A stretch of DNA of 64,000 nucleotides. Origin: Sphingomonas asaccharolytica NBRC 15499. Its GTDB lineage: Bacteria; Pseudomonadota; Alphaproteobacteria; Sphingomonadales; Sphingomonadaceae. The DNA lies in contig NZ_BCYU01000014.1 of assembly GCF_001598355.1 (NCBI RefSeq), forward strand, positions 1 to 64,000, written 5' to 3'. Every line of letters begins with the position of its first letter. Within the stretch, counting starts at the first letter, position 1. The notes under the pieces are model-generated. The model was not told where the DNA came from. It searched no databases and worked only from the letters and a program-made list of their open reading frames with translations. Shown here piece by piece: positions 50,297-60,263 of this stretch. The translations under genes and the position numbers were made by a program.

Positions 50297-50632
50297 ATGG
50301 AAGCCAGGCAGATCAATATTTCGGCGGAATTCGAACCTGCGGTGATGAACCGCCGACGGTCGCCGCGCGCGCCCGTGTCGCTCGATGCCAAGCTGGGTAG
50401 GGGCGGCCTCGACCGGACATTGTGCCGCGTGACCGATTTGTCGCCCGAAGGTGCGCGCATCTCGACCTATTCGGCGCTCAAGAAGGACAGCGTGATCTGG
50501 CTGACCCTGCCTGGTGCCGGACAGATCGCGGCGACGGTCCGCTGGGCCGATGATTTCCAGGCCGGCTGCTTGTTCCACCGCACATTGCCCGACCATTTGT
50601 ACGAAGCGCTGGTCGAGGTGGGAGCTGCCTGA
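50297..50632 (+). CDS. PilZ-domain protein, 111 aa
   Basis: A single PilZ domain with the cyclic-di-GMP motif: NRRRSPRAPVSL (RxxxR type) and DLSPEGARI (DxSxxG type). The protein is all domain, so it would act as a small adaptor or sensor of c-di-GMP levels. The ATG at 50297 is preferred over an in-frame GTG at 50279. A CtrA-like site lies upstream. Partner unknown. Confidence 0.88.
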   Translation: MEARQINISAEFEPAVMNRRRSPRAPVSLDAKLGRGGLDRTLCRVTDLSPEGARISTYSALKKDSVIWLTLPGAGQIAATVRWADDFQAGCLFHRTLPDHLYEALVEVGAA

Positions 50633-50953
50633 TCATCCCTGGGCCGCGGCGCTGCGCTCCCTGCTATGGCCGGCGACCGGAATCTGCTAACGAGCCGCCC
50701 AGATATTCGCGTGCGTCGCAAACCAGGCATCTCCCTTTATTAATCCCCCGCCCGCAAACCGACGGTGATGTGCAGCTATGGCGCGTATGCCGGGATCGGA
50801 CTGTTAGTCGGTGGGGCTGGGCCTGACCCAGATGCCGGTCGGCCAGGTCGTCGCGGTTACGTCAACCGCTGACAAAGGCCGCGTCCAACTTCGCCGGGCC
50901 GCCAGCGCAACGGCGAATGAACCTTTGAATGCCTTCGCGCGATTCAAGCGGCG
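50633..50953. other. 321-base intergenic region before the AsmA gene
   Basis: No gene, RNA or strong hairpin stands out. It must hold the promoter of the AsmA gene, since the PilZ gene ends at 50632, but I cannot locate -35/-10 boxes with confidence. The ribosome-binding site before 50954 is weak. Confidence 0.6.
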
Positions 50954-53083
50954 ATGGATACGATTGCGGCCGCTTCCAAGGACGTTACCGACGCAAAGCC
51001 GGCGGCGGGCTTTTTTGGCAGTCGCGCCTGGCGGATCGTCCGCAACAGTCTGGTCGGCGCGCTCACAACGCTCCTCATTATCTGGCTGGTCCTGTTCATC
51101 ACGAAGGGCCGGTTCCTGAAACGGCCTTTCGAGAGCGTCACCACCAGGATGGCTGGCCGCGATGTCAAAGTGGAAGGAGACTTCCAGCTCTATTTCGCAC
51201 CGCTGAAGATCAAATTCTATGCGGAGGGTCTGAGCGTCGCCAATCCGAAATGGGCGACCAAGGCCAATCTGTTCCAGGCGCAAAAGATCGATATGCGTAT
51301 TGCGCCGTTGAGCCTGCTGTTCGGCAAACGGCGAGTCTACTGGCTCGACCTGACTGGCGGTTCGGCCGACCTCGAATGGAATGCCGGGCATAACACCAAC
51401 ACCTGGACGTTTGCCGACACGGGCGGCAAGCCTTTCGAACTGCCACGGATCGACCGCGCGACGGTCGTGGGTACAAAGGTGCGGTATGCCGATCCGCGGA
51501 TGCGGCTGCTCGCCGACCTGGGGATCGATCCGATCGCCGCCACCAACAAGGAGATCGGCAAGGCGGTCGAGCTGCACGGGACAGGACAAATTCGCGACAC
51601 GCCGTTTCGTCTTGTCGCGCAATTGATGTCGCCCGACGCGACGCTCGATCGCGGCGAGAACAAGCTGGTCGCGCGGGCTTGGGCCGCGGGCAACGTGATC
51701 GACGTGGCAGGGACATTGCCGTCGGCGACCGATATCGAGAACGTGCCGCTACGCGTACGCGCGCGCGGCAGCAACCTGGCCGAACTGCTCGGCATTATCG
51801 GCGTCGTCCTACCCAATACCCGCGATTATTCGCTGCGCGCGCAACTGGTGAAGGACGGCCCCGATTATCGCTTCACGCACATGGCCGGCCGGTTCGGCGA
51901 CAGCGACCTCGCCGGGCGGCTGACGATCGTCACTGGCGAGCGGCTTCGGCTCGATTCGGTATTGGCCACGCGCGAACTCGACATCGTCGATGCCGCTCCG
52001 TTCATCGGCTACAATCCCGACATCGTCGCGGCGAAGGGCGCGGTGGCCGCTGCCGCGGCAACTGGCGCCGCGCCCCAGCGCGTGCTGCCCGACGCCGCGT
52101 TGCCGGTCGCCGAGTTGCAGCGTTTCGATGCCGGGCTGCGCTGGACGATCCAGGATATCAAGTCGCGCAACCTGCCAATCGCCCATGTCGACCTGACGCT
52201 GGCGCTCGATCGCGGCCGGCTGGCGCTGTCTCCGCTGAGCTTTGCGATGGCGCGGGGCAACGTGGCATCGGACCTGATTTTCGATACGCGATCGCGGCCG
52301 GCGCTCGACAGTTACGACATTCGTCTGTCGCCCACGCCGATGGGCCGGCTGCTCGCCGGTTATGGCGTAGACGAGTCAGGCACGAGCGGCACGATAAAGG
52401 GCCGCATCCAATTGAAGGGGCGCGGCGACACGATCCACGATTCGCTCGCCTCGGCGAGCGGTCGCGTCGCGTTTATCATACCGGGGGGCAGCTTCTGGAC
52501 GCGCAACGCCCAGCTGTCGGAGCTCGACATCGGCACATTCGTCCAGAAGATGTTCGAGCACAAATTGAAAGAGCCGGTGCAGATCAATTGCGGGCTGATA
52601 GCCTTCACCGTGCGCGACGGGGTAGCCGCCGCGGACCCGATCATCATCGACACGAAGAAGAATGTCATCCTCGGCCGTGGCGGGCTGAGCTTCAAGAATG
52701 AGGGCGTCGACCTCGCGTTTCGCGCCGACGGCAAGCAATTCTCGCTGTTCTCGGCCCAGTCGCCGGTCGGCCTCAACGGGTATTTCGCCAAGCCGCGCAT
52801 CGAGGTGATCAGCCCGGAGTTGCTCGCTCGCGCTGGTGGGGGTGTCGGATTGGCGGCCGTCGCGAGTCCGCTCGCCGCCATTCTCGCTTTTATCGATGTC
52901 GGCGACGCGAAAAGCGCCGCGTGCGGGCCGATCCTGGCCGGCGCTCATGCCCAGGCGATGCGGACGACGAAGGGCAAGCCGCGCGACGACGTCGGCAACG
53001 GCACCACCGCCAAATCGGAGAGCGGGAAGGAGTCGGTCGCCGATCGCAAGAAACAAAAGAAGAAGTTTCTCGGAATCTTCTGA
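50954..53083 (+). CDS. AsmA family protein
   Basis: The 709-aa protein has an N-terminal cytoplasmic tail, one membrane helix (SLVGALTTLLIIWLVLFI, about residues 32-49), and a long periplasmic part with AsmA features at both ends, including MAGRDVKVEGDFQLYF, ILGRGGLSFKNEGVDL and the LNGYFAKPRIEV segment. AsmA-like proteins (YhdP, TamB, AsmA) bridge the envelope and are linked to lipid transport. The exact cargo is unknown. The C-terminus is lysine-rich (KKQKKKFLGIF). Confidence 0.88.
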   Translation: MDTIAAASKDVTDAKPAAGFFGSRAWRIVRNSLVGALTTLLIIWLVLFITKGRFLKRPFESVTTRMAGRDVKVEGDFQLYFAPLKIKFYAEGLSVANPKWATKANLFQAQKIDMRIAPLSLLFGKRRVYWLDLTGGSADLEWNAGHNTNTWTFADTGGKPFELPRIDRATVVGTKVRYADPRMRLLADLGIDPIAATNKEIGKAVELHGTGQIRDTPFRLVAQLMSPDATLDRGENKLVARAWAAGNVIDVAGTLPSATDIENVPLRVRARGSNLAELLGIIGVVLPNTRDYSLRAQLVKDGPDYRFTHMAGRFGDSDLAGRLTIVTGERLRLDSVLATRELDIVDAAPFIGYNPDIVAAKGAVAAAAATGAAPQRVLPDAALPVAELQRFDAGLRWTIQDIKSRNLPIAHVDLTLALDRGRLALSPLSFAMARGNVASDLIFDTRSRPALDSYDIRLSPTPMGRLLAGYGVDESGTSGTIKGRIQLKGRGDTIHDSLASASGRVAFIIPGGSFWTRNAQLSELDIGTFVQKMFEHKLKEPVQINCGLIAFTVRDGVAAADPIIIDTKKNVILGRGGLSFKNEGVDLAFRADGKQFSLFSAQSPVGLNGYFAKPRIEVISPELLARAGGGVGLAAVASPLAAILAFIDVGDAKSAACGPILAGAHAQAMRTTKGKPRDDVGNGTTAKSESGKESVADRKKQKKKFLGIF

Positions 53084-53225
53084 CCGCAAGGACGCCGGTG
53101 AGGGCAGAGCGGCGACTGGAGACGGCGCGCGGCCATCCAGGATACTGCCGCGGCTTCACCCGTTTGCGTCGAATTTGATGATCAATCGTTCACGCACGCA
53201 TTGAAGCTTGCCGGAGGAGAGACGC

Positions 53226-53414
53226 ATGGGTGGCGACCTGAACGCGGATGGCGAAGACACGCATGCCGAGCGCGCCGAAGTGCATTTTCTGGCCGCGCTG
53301 GCCGACGAATTGATGCGCGGGCTACTGCTGGCCGGCGTCTTGTCGCAAGCGCAGTTGAACGAGATCGAGGCAGCGGTCGCCGCGCGCGTGGGGTCTCAGC
53401 CCCGGGCGTGGTGA
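53226..53414 (+). CDS. Small hypothetical protein, 62 aa
   Basis: The ATG at 53226 is preceded by a strong GGAGGA site nine bases upstream, which is the main evidence. The product is acidic, with a central amphipathic helix (HFLAALADELMRGLLLAGV) and no cysteine or signal peptide. No family is recognised. It lies alone, 142 bases after the AsmA gene. Confidence 0.55.
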   Translation: MGGDLNADGEDTHAERAEVHFLAALADELMRGLLLAGVLSQAQLNEIEAAVAARVGSQPRAW

Positions 53415-53566
53415 CGGCGACGGTCGCCGATGCGCTCCTGTCGACCGGCTGGGCCGATTACAGGATCTCACTGCCAGAAGCAGGAGCGCTTCCGGCCTGA
53501 ATTGTCCAGGAAGCTCCCGCTTAATCTGGATCCAAATGGATCAGCAGCGCGCACCGGAGCGTCCCG

Positions 53567-53656
<90 letters not shown>

Positions 53657-53751
53657 GCGCGCGAGCAGCGCTTTGCGCAACGGCGGCGATTTGTGCAAGT
53701 CGTGCGACGATGGGATTTCACCTTTGCCGCGCGCTGTGGCACGGTCTGCCG

Positions 53752-54804
53752 ATGCGCGGACGGGGTATGATGGGACGAATGGCGGCGGCGATCACGCTGA
53801 CCGCCGGGTTGTGGGTGACAACGGGGTCGGCGAACGCACAGGACGATGCGGCGTTTCAGGCCTATCTGCAAAGCGTGCGCAGCCGCGCGCTTGCCCAGGG
53901 CGTGAAACCGTCGAGTGCCGATTCGGTCTTGGCCGGGCTCACCTTCAATCAACGCGTGATCGATCTCGATCATGCCCAGCCGGGAGGCAATCCGGCCAAT
54001 CCGACCAATAGCGCGTCGCCGCCGTTCGCGCCGTACCTTCGCAGCCATGTCGACGCCGCCCGAATCGGGCAGGGCAGGGCGAAGTACCTGGCCGAACGCG
54101 CGCATCTGCGCAGCATCGAGAGCGAAACCGGTGTCCCCGAATCGATCATGGTCGCGATCTGGGGACATGAGACCAATTACGGCCGGATCATGGGCAATTT
54201 CGACCTGCCGCGGGCCTTGGCGACTCTGGCCTATGATGGCCGTCGCCGCTCGCTGTTCGAAGGTGAATTGATCGCGTCGATGAAAATGGTCGATCGCGGC
54301 GTTTCGCGCAGCCAGCTCGTCGGCAGCTGGGCGGGCGCGATGGGCGGGCCGCAATTCCTGCCGTCGGTCTATCTCCGCATGGCGCGCGATGGCGATGGCG
54401 ATGGCCGCGCCGACATCTGGAACAGCGACGCCGACACGCTCGCCTCGATCGGCAATTATTTCTACAATGCCGGATGGCGGCGTGGGCAGCCCTGGGGCCT
54501 TGCCGTCTCGGTACCCGCGACGTTCGATCGCTCGGGCGTGACCAACAAGCTGATCTCGCCGCGCTGCCCCAAAGTGTTCGCTCGACAAAGCGGCTGGCGG
54601 TCGATCGCCGAATGGCGCGCGCTGGGGATCGTGCCACAGTTGAAGGCGTGGCCGGCGGGCAATGTGCAGGCGACGCTGATCGAGCCGGACGGACCCGGCA
54701 AGACCGCCTATCTGCTGACCGGCAATTATCGGGTTATCCTCGATTACAATTGTTCGAATTTTTATGCGTTGAGCGTGGGGCTGCTGGCGGATGCGGTTGA
54801 GTAA
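53752..54804 (+). CDS. Lytic murein transglycosylase (MltB-like)
   Basis: A signal peptide ending near GSANAQ leads to an MltB/SLT-like catalytic domain. The catalytic glutamate E140 lies in AIWGHETNYG. The PQFLPSVY segment and the calcium-like DGDGDGRADIW are typical of MltB-family enzymes. With the ATG at 53752 the protein is 350 aa. It cleaves glycan strands to anhydro-muropeptides. It overlaps rlpA by 14 bases, so the two murein enzymes are probably co-translated. Confidence 0.93.
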   Translation: MRGRGMMGRMAAAITLTAGLWVTTGSANAQDDAAFQAYLQSVRSRALAQGVKPSSADSVLAGLTFNQRVIDLDHAQPGGNPANPTNSASPPFAPYLRSHVDAARIGQGRAKYLAERAHLRSIESETGVPESIMVAIWGHETNYGRIMGNFDLPRALATLAYDGRRRSLFEGELIASMKMVDRGVSRSQLVGSWAGAMGGPQFLPSVYLRMARDGDGDGRADIWNSDADTLASIGNYFYNAGWRRGQPWGLAVSVPATFDRSGVTNKLISPRCPKVFARQSGWRSIAEWRALGIVPQLKAWPAGNVQATLIEPDGPGKTAYLLTGNYRVILDYNCSNFYALSVGLLADAVE

Positions 54805-55828
54805 CGGGGCGTTCGGGGCCGGGCTGGGGGCATGCCTGGTCCTGGCGGGGTGCGTAGGAAGCGGCGGGTCTGGTGACGGACCACGCTTGTCTGATCCGAC
54901 CTATGGCAGCGCGCCGCGAGGCGGTTATCCACAGACCTATCCACCATCTAGTCCACAAGAGGCGCCGCAGCCGACGCCGCTCGCTTCGGCCGGCGCGCCC
55001 GATGTCGTGCCGCCGGCAGGCCGACCCGCGCCGCTCTCTGCCGACGAAGCCGATGCCGGGCCGCCCTCATCGGATGGTCCGCGCGCCACCTCGGGCCGCG
55101 GCGAGTCGCGCTACGACGAAGTCGGCTATGCCACCTGGTACGGCGATGAGCTGGCGGGCGGGCGCACGGCATCGGGCGTTCCGTTCGATCCCAAGGGATT
55201 CACTGCGGCGCATCGCACGCTGCCGCTCGGCTCCTATGCCGAGATAACCGCGCTCGACACGGGCCGCACGATCCTGGTCCAGATCAACGATCGCGGGCCG
55301 CGGCAGACCAATTTGCTGATAGACCTCTCTCAAGGTGCGGCGCGGACGCTAGGCATAACCGGACGCGAGGCAGTGCGCGTCCGCGCGGTCACCGTCAGTC
55401 CGTCCGATCTCGCCGCGTTGCGCGCGGGCGAACCGGGGGCGCCGCGACTGGATACGCCGCCGTCATTGCTTGCTGGGCTCCGCCAGCGGCTGAGCGGCGC
55501 TCCAGGTCCCATTGCCGGGCCACCGAAGATCCAGCCGCGCCCGCCGCTTGTCCGCATCCCGCCCGAGCCTCAAGCAGCCAAGCCGCCGATTAAGAAGCCG
55601 ATTCCGACCGGCCCGATCGCCGGTGGATTCTACGTTCAGGTGGCAGCCTTTTCGAGCCAGCCCCGCGCCACAGCACTCGCCAGGAGCCTGGGCGGACAGG
55701 CTGTGCCTGCCGGCCAGGTATGGCGCGTGCGGATGGGACCCTATTCGACGAAAAATCAGGCCAGCCAGGCACGTGACGCAGCGGCGGCGCGCGGCTATGG
55801 CGATGCCCGTGTGGTCCGCCAGGACTGA
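54791..55828 (+). CDS. rlpA: RlpA-type septal lytic transglycosylase with SPOR domain
   Basis: A lipoprotein signal ends in LAGC21, so the protein is membrane-anchored. A proline-rich linker is followed by the double-psi beta-barrel domain (GYATWYGDELAGGRTASG to RVRAVTVSP, about residues 113-205) and a C-terminal SPOR domain (FYVQVAAFSSQPRATALA, about 275-345) that binds denuded septal glycan. It overlaps the MltB-like gene and is followed by dacC, giving a three-gene peptidoglycan remodelling string. Confidence 0.94.
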   Translation: MRLSNGAFGAGLGACLVLAGCVGSGGSGDGPRLSDPTYGSAPRGGYPQTYPPSSPQEAPQPTPLASAGAPDVVPPAGRPAPLSADEADAGPPSSDGPRATSGRGESRYDEVGYATWYGDELAGGRTASGVPFDPKGFTAAHRTLPLGSYAEITALDTGRTILVQINDRGPRQTNLLIDLSQGAARTLGITGREAVRVRAVTVSPSDLAALRAGEPGAPRLDTPPSLLAGLRQRLSGAPGPIAGPPKIQPRPPLVRIPPEPQAAKPPIKKPIPTGPIAGGFYVQVAAFSSQPRATALARSLGGQAVPAGQVWRVRMGPYSTKNQASQARDAAAARGYGDARVVRQD

Positions 55829-55864
55829 TCTTACCACTGCTTTAGCGTACGGACTGTTGTCACC

Positions 55865-57040
55865 ATGACCTTTATGCCCAAGATGATCCACCTGAGCGCA
55901 GCGTCCGCTCTGGTCCTGGCCGCCATGCCGGCCACTGCCGCCGCGCCGACCTTCGATACTCCCGCGCCCGTCGCCTATATGGTCGACCTGTCGTCGAACG
56001 CGACGCTCTATGCCAAGGACATCGATCACCGCATGCCGCCGGCATCGCTGGCGAAGATGATGACGGTCTATGTCGTGTTCGACATGCTCAAGAAGGGCCA
56101 GATCAAGGCCGATCAGCAATATACGATGAGCCCGGAGACCTGGAAGAAGTGGCACAGCCAGGGATCGACGATGTTCCTGAAAGCCGATGAGAGCGTCAGC
56201 GTCGACAATCTGCTCAAGGGCATCGTCACCTTGTCGGGCAATGACGCCTGCGTCGTGCTGGCAGAAGGCATATCGGGTACCGAACAGGCGTTCACCGATC
56301 GGATGAACGACGCGGCGAAGAAATTGGGCCTGACCAACAGCCATTTCGGCACGTCGAACGGCTGGCCGGACAATGGCGTAACCTACGTCACCGCGCGCGA
56401 CCTCGCCAAGCTGGCAGAGGCTACGATTCGCGACTTCCCGGATCTCTATAAGCGCTATTACGCGCTGCCGAATTTCACCTGGGGCACCCAGATGAACGGA
56501 ACGGCGATCGATCAGGCCAATCGCGATCCGTTGCTGGGCGTCGTCGCAGGTGCCGATGGGCTGAAGACCGGCCATACCGAAGAAGCCGGCTATAGCTTCG
56601 TCGGATCCGCGATCCAGAACGGCCGTCGCCTGGTGATGGTGGTCGCCGGGTTCACCGGCTTCAACCAGCGCAAGGAAGAATCGGTCAAGTTCATGAAATG
56701 GGGATTCGGCGCCTGGCAGTCGCATCCCATCGTCGCCAAGGGCAAGCAGATCGCCACCGCCGAGGTCCAGCTGGGATCGTCGAGCAGTGTCGGGCTGGTC
56801 GCGGCCGACAATCTGGCGATGACGGTGCCGTCGGGCACTACCCCCAATACCAACGCCAAGGTCGTCTATGACGGCCCGCTCAAGGCGCCGATCAAGGCGG
56901 GGGACCATGTCGCCGACCTGATCGTGACCTCGCCCGGCATGCCCGATCAGCGCTTCCCGCTGGTCGCCGACAAGGATGTCGGCCAGGCCGGGTTCTTCGG
57001 TCGCGCCTGGACCGGGCTCATGCAGTTGTTCGGCGGCTGA
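55865..57040 (+). CDS. D-alanyl-D-alanine carboxypeptidase (S11 family)
   Basis: This penicillin-binding DD-carboxypeptidase trims the terminal D-Ala of stem peptides. The three active-site motifs are present: SLAK with Ser61 and Lys64, SGN at 123-125, and KTG at 234-236. A signal peptide (IHLSAASALVLAAMPATAA) and a C-terminal beta domain with an amphipathic end (RAWTGLMQLFGG) match the DacA/DacC type. Length is 391 aa. Confidence 0.95.
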   Translation: MTFMPKMIHLSAASALVLAAMPATAAAPTFDTPAPVAYMVDLSSNATLYAKDIDHRMPPASLAKMMTVYVVFDMLKKGQIKADQQYTMSPETWKKWHSQGSTMFLKADESVSVDNLLKGIVTLSGNDACVVLAEGISGTEQAFTDRMNDAAKKLGLTNSHFGTSNGWPDNGVTYVTARDLAKLAEATIRDFPDLYKRYYALPNFTWGTQMNGTAIDQANRDPLLGVVAGADGLKTGHTEEAGYSFVGSAIQNGRRLVMVVAGFTGFNQRKEESVKFMKWGFGAWQSHPIVAKGKQIATAEVQLGSSSSVGLVAADNLAMTVPSGTTPNTNAKVVYDGPLKAPIKAGDHVADLIVTSPGMPDQRFPLVADKDVGQAGFFGRAWTGLMQLFGG

Positions 57041-57047
57041 CGCAAAA

Positions 57048-57677
57048 ATGGCGCACGGCAAGTTCCTCTCGATCGAGGGCGGCGAGGGCGCGGGCAAGTC
57101 GACCCAGGTCCGACGGCTGGCGGATGAGCTGCGTGCCCGCGGCCTCGACGTCATCGTCACGCGCGAGCCAGGCGGCAGCGAAGGCGGCGAGGCAATCCGC
57201 GACCTGTTGATGCAGGGCGAGGTCAAGCGCTGGAGCTCGCATACTGAGGCGTTGCTATTCGCCGCGGCGCGCGCCGACCATGTCGAAAAGGTGATCCAAC
57301 CGGCGCTCGGTATCGGCACTTGGGTGATCAGCGATCGCTTCATCGATTCATCGCGCGCTTATCAAGGCGTGGCCGGCGGCATCGACGACGCGGCTGTGCT
57401 CGCGCTGCACGGCTTCGGATCGCGTGGGCTGCTGCCCGACCGCACCTTAGTGCTCGAGGTTCCGCCGGAGATCGGGGCGGAACGCGCCGCGGCGCGCGAT
57501 GGCGCGGCTGCTGATCGCTTCGCCGCGCGCGCGCGGGCCTTTCATGACGATGTCGCAGCGGCGTTCCGGCGCTTCGCGGCGGCCGAGCCCGACCGCGTGC
57601 GATTGATCGATGCGGGGGGCGACGTGGATAGTGTAGCGGCGGACGTGATCGAGGCGGTCGCCGACCTGCTGCCATGA
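57048..57677 (+). CDS. tmk: Thymidylate kinase
   Basis: Tmk phosphorylates dTMP to dTDP. The P-loop GGEGAGKST lies at residues 11-19, the DR(Y/F) substrate motif is VISDRFIDSSRAYQG, and the early REPGG motif is present. The start ATG is 57048; the frame above it is the end of the carboxypeptidase. Length is 209 aa. It overlaps holB by ATGA, a common pairing. Confidence 0.97.
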   Translation: MAHGKFLSIEGGEGAGKSTQVRRLADELRARGLDVIVTREPGGSEGGEAIRDLLMQGEVKRWSSHTEALLFAAARADHVEKVIQPALGIGTWVISDRFIDSSRAYQGVAGGIDDAAVLALHGFGSRGLLPDRTLVLEVPPEIGAERAAARDGAAADRFAARARAFHDDVAAAFRRFAAAEPDRVRLIDAGGDVDSVAADVIEAVADLLP

Positions 57678-58660
57678 CGTCACTCTATGGTAACCTTGCG
57701 GCGCGGCAGGCTTTTTCCGCCGCGATCGATAGCGGGTCGCTGCATCATGGCTGGATTTTCGCCGGCCCAGAAGGGGTGGGCAAAGCACAGTTCGCGATGC
57801 TGGCGGCGCGCCGGCTCCTGGCCGAGCCGGGACAGCCGGACGATTTCGAAATTCCGCCCGGTGATCGTACGCAGCAATTGATCGATGCGGGGTCGCATCC
57901 CGATCTCAAGCTGCTCCAACGGTTGCCGCGCGACGAGAAGAAGCCGGAGCAGGGCCTGGCCCGCAGCATTCGCGTCGACCAGGTCCGCGAGCTCGACCAT
58001 TTCCTCGGCGTGAAACCGACTTATTCGGATCGTCGCGTGGTAGTGATCGATACCGCCGACGATCTCGAGCGGCCCGGTGCGTCGAACGCCTTGCTCAAGA
58101 ATCTGGAAGAACCGCCCGCCGGCACGATCTTTCTCCTAGTCAGCCACGCGCCCGGTCGCTTGCTGCCGACCATCCGTTCGCGCTGTCGGATGCTGCGATT
58201 CGAAGCCCTGAACGACGCCGACATGCGCGCGGCGCTCAACGATACCGGTGTTGCAGCCAAGGAAATCGACGAACTGATCCGCGTGGGGCAGGGGTCCCCG
58301 GCGCGCGCGTTGGCCATGGCCGGCCTCGATATCGCCGGGCTCGACAGGGCGCTGGCAGACATGGCGACGGGTGACGCGAGCAACGCGATCCGCGCCGAAC
58401 TTGCCCGGGCGCTGTCGCTCAAGGCGGCGCAGGAGCGTTACGAAGCCTTTCTCGAGCGCGCGCCGAGCTTTATCGCCGCGGCCGCACGGACCCGGTCGGG
58501 CGAGGCATTGCGAACCGCGCTCGATGCCCATGACGCCGCGCGCAACCTGGCCGCCAGCGCGCTTGGCCTGTCGCTCGACGCGCAGGGAACGGTATTCGAG
58601 ATGGCCGGGATCGTCGCTCGGCTGGCGCCAGCCGCGCCGCTGGCCGCTTCCCGCCGCTGA
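57674..58660 (+). CDS. holB: DNA polymerase III delta' subunit
   Basis: HolB is the clamp-loader subunit that acts as the stator. The 328-aa protein has a degenerate nucleotide site (FAGPEGVGKAQF), the sensor-like segment VVVIDTADDLERPGASNALLK cut here to its core IDTADDLERPGASNALLK, and the C-terminal helical collar domain. No zinc cysteine cluster is present. It overlaps tmk by four bases. Confidence 0.94.
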   Translation: MTSLYGNLAARQAFSAAIDSGSLHHGWIFAGPEGVGKAQFAMLAARRLLAEPGQPDDFEIPPGDRTQQLIDAGSHPDLKLLQRLPRDEKKPEQGLARSIRVDQVRELDHFLGVKPTYSDRRVVVIDTADDLERPGASNALLKNLEEPPAGTIFLLVSHAPGRLLPTIRSRCRMLRFEALNDADMRAALNDTGVAAKEIDELIRVGQGSPARALAMAGLDIAGLDRALADMATGDASNAIRAELARALSLKAAQERYEAFLERAPSFIAAAARTRSGEALRTALDAHDAARNLAASALGLSLDAQGTVFEMAGIVARLAPAAPLAASRR

Positions 58661-58721
58661 TAACTGCCGCCCATGCGGCGGGAGGTTCCATCCGCGCGGG
58701 ACCTGCACTAGAGGGCAGGGC

Positions 58722-60263
58722 ATGGCCGAACCCTATTATATCACGACCGCAATCAGCTACCCCAATGGCCGCCCGCATATCGGCCATGCTTATGAAGCGA
58801 TCGCCGCCGATGCGATCGCGCGTTATCATCGTCAGGCCGGGCGCGATGTGCGGTTCCAGACCGGGACCGACGAACACGGCCTTAAGATGGTCCAGACCGC
58901 GCGTGACCGCGGCGTCGAAACGCGGGCGCTTGCCGATGAGATGTCCGGACATTTCAAGGCGATGGATGACCGTCTTAACATATCATACGATCGCTTCATC
59001 CGTACCGTCGAACCCGACCATCACGCCGCCAGCCGGGCGATCTGGGAGGCGATGGCCGCTGCCGGCGACCTGTATCTCGATCGCTATGAGGGCTGGTATT
59101 CGGTCCGCGACGAGGCCTTCTATGACGAAAAGGAGCTGGTCGAGGGGGAAGGAGGCGAAAAACTGTCGCCCCAGGGCACGCCGGTCGAATGGACCGCGGA
59201 GGAAACCTGGTTCTTCCGGCTGAGCAAATACCAGCAGCCGTTGCTCGATTTCTACGCCGCCAATCCGAGCTTCATTCAGCCCGACGCTCGGCGCAATGAG
59301 ATGATCGCGTTCGTGGCAGGCGGGTTGACCGATTTGTCCGCCTCGCGCACCAGCTTCGATTGGGGCGTCAAGGTGCCGGGCAGCGACGGCCATGTCATGT
59401 ACGTCTGGGTCGACGCGCTTACCAATTACCTGACCGGCATCGGTTATCCCGATCTGGACGGGCCGCTTGGCAAATACTGGCCCGCCGATCTGCATCTGAT
59501 CGGCAAGGATATCGTTAGATTTCATGCGATTTACTGGCCGGCCTTCCTGATGAGCGCGAACATCGCTTTGCCCAAACAGGTCTTCGGCCATGGCTTCCTG
59601 CTCAATCGCGGGGAGAAGATGTCGAAGAGCGTCGGCAACGTGACCGACCCGATAGAGCTTGCCGACCGCTTCGGGGTCGATCCGCTGCGCTATTTCCTGT
59701 TGCGCGAAGTCAGCTTCGGGCAGGATGGCAGTTATTCGGAAGAAGCGATCGTCACGCGCTGCAACGCCGATTTAGCCAACAATCTCGGCAATCTCGCGCA
59801 ACGCTGTCTGTCGATCATCGCCAAGAATTGCGACGGACGCGTTCCCGAGCCCGGCGCGGCGACCGCGGCAGAGGAAGCGCTGGTCGAGAGCGTGAAAGCT
59901 GCCGAGGCGGGCATGCATGCCGCGATGAGAGACCTTGCGATCCACGCCGCGCTCGACGCGATCTGGTCGGCCGCGCGCGACGCCAACCAATATTTCGCCG
60001 ACCAGGCACCGTGGAGCGTGCGCAAGATCGACCCTGCGCGCGCCGACACCATCCTCTATTATGCCGCCGAAGCCGTGCGGCAGATCGCGATCATGGCGCG
60101 CTGGGCGATCCCGGAAAGCGCCGACAAGTTGCTCGATCTGCTGGGGCAGGGGGCGGACGTCCGCAATTTCGACGCGCTCAACCGGCCGATCGAGGCGGGA
60201 ACCACGCTGCCGGCGCCGACCGGGGTGTTTCCGCGGCTCGAAATGGCGGTGGACGCGGCATGA
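58722..60263 (+). CDS. metG: Methionyl-tRNA synthetase
   Basis: MetG charges tRNA-Met. The HIGH motif (PHIGHAYEA, residues 19-22) and KMSKS (299-303) are both present. The 513-aa protein lacks the zinc-knuckle cysteines and the C-terminal dimerisation domain, so it is the short type. The ATG at 58722 is the family start (EPYYITTAISYPNG). It follows holB and is coupled to tatD by an overlap of four bases. Confidence 0.96.
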   Translation: MAEPYYITTAISYPNGRPHIGHAYEAIAADAIARYHRQAGRDVRFQTGTDEHGLKMVQTARDRGVETRALADEMSGHFKAMDDRLNISYDRFIRTVEPDHHAASRAIWEAMAAAGDLYLDRYEGWYSVRDEAFYDEKELVEGEGGEKLSPQGTPVEWTAEETWFFRLSKYQQPLLDFYAANPSFIQPDARRNEMIAFVAGGLTDLSASRTSFDWGVKVPGSDGHVMYVWVDALTNYLTGIGYPDLDGPLGKYWPADLHLIGKDIVRFHAIYWPAFLMSANIALPKQVFGHGFLLNRGEKMSKSVGNVTDPIELADRFGVDPLRYFLLREVSFGQDGSYSEEAIVTRCNADLANNLGNLAQRCLSIIAKNCDGRVPEPGAATAAEEALVESVKAAEAGMHAAMRDLAIHAALDAIWSAARDANQYFADQAPWSVRKIDPARADTILYYAAEAVRQIAIMARWAIPESADKLLDLLGQGADVRNFDALNRPIEAGTTLPAPTGVFPRLEMAVDAA

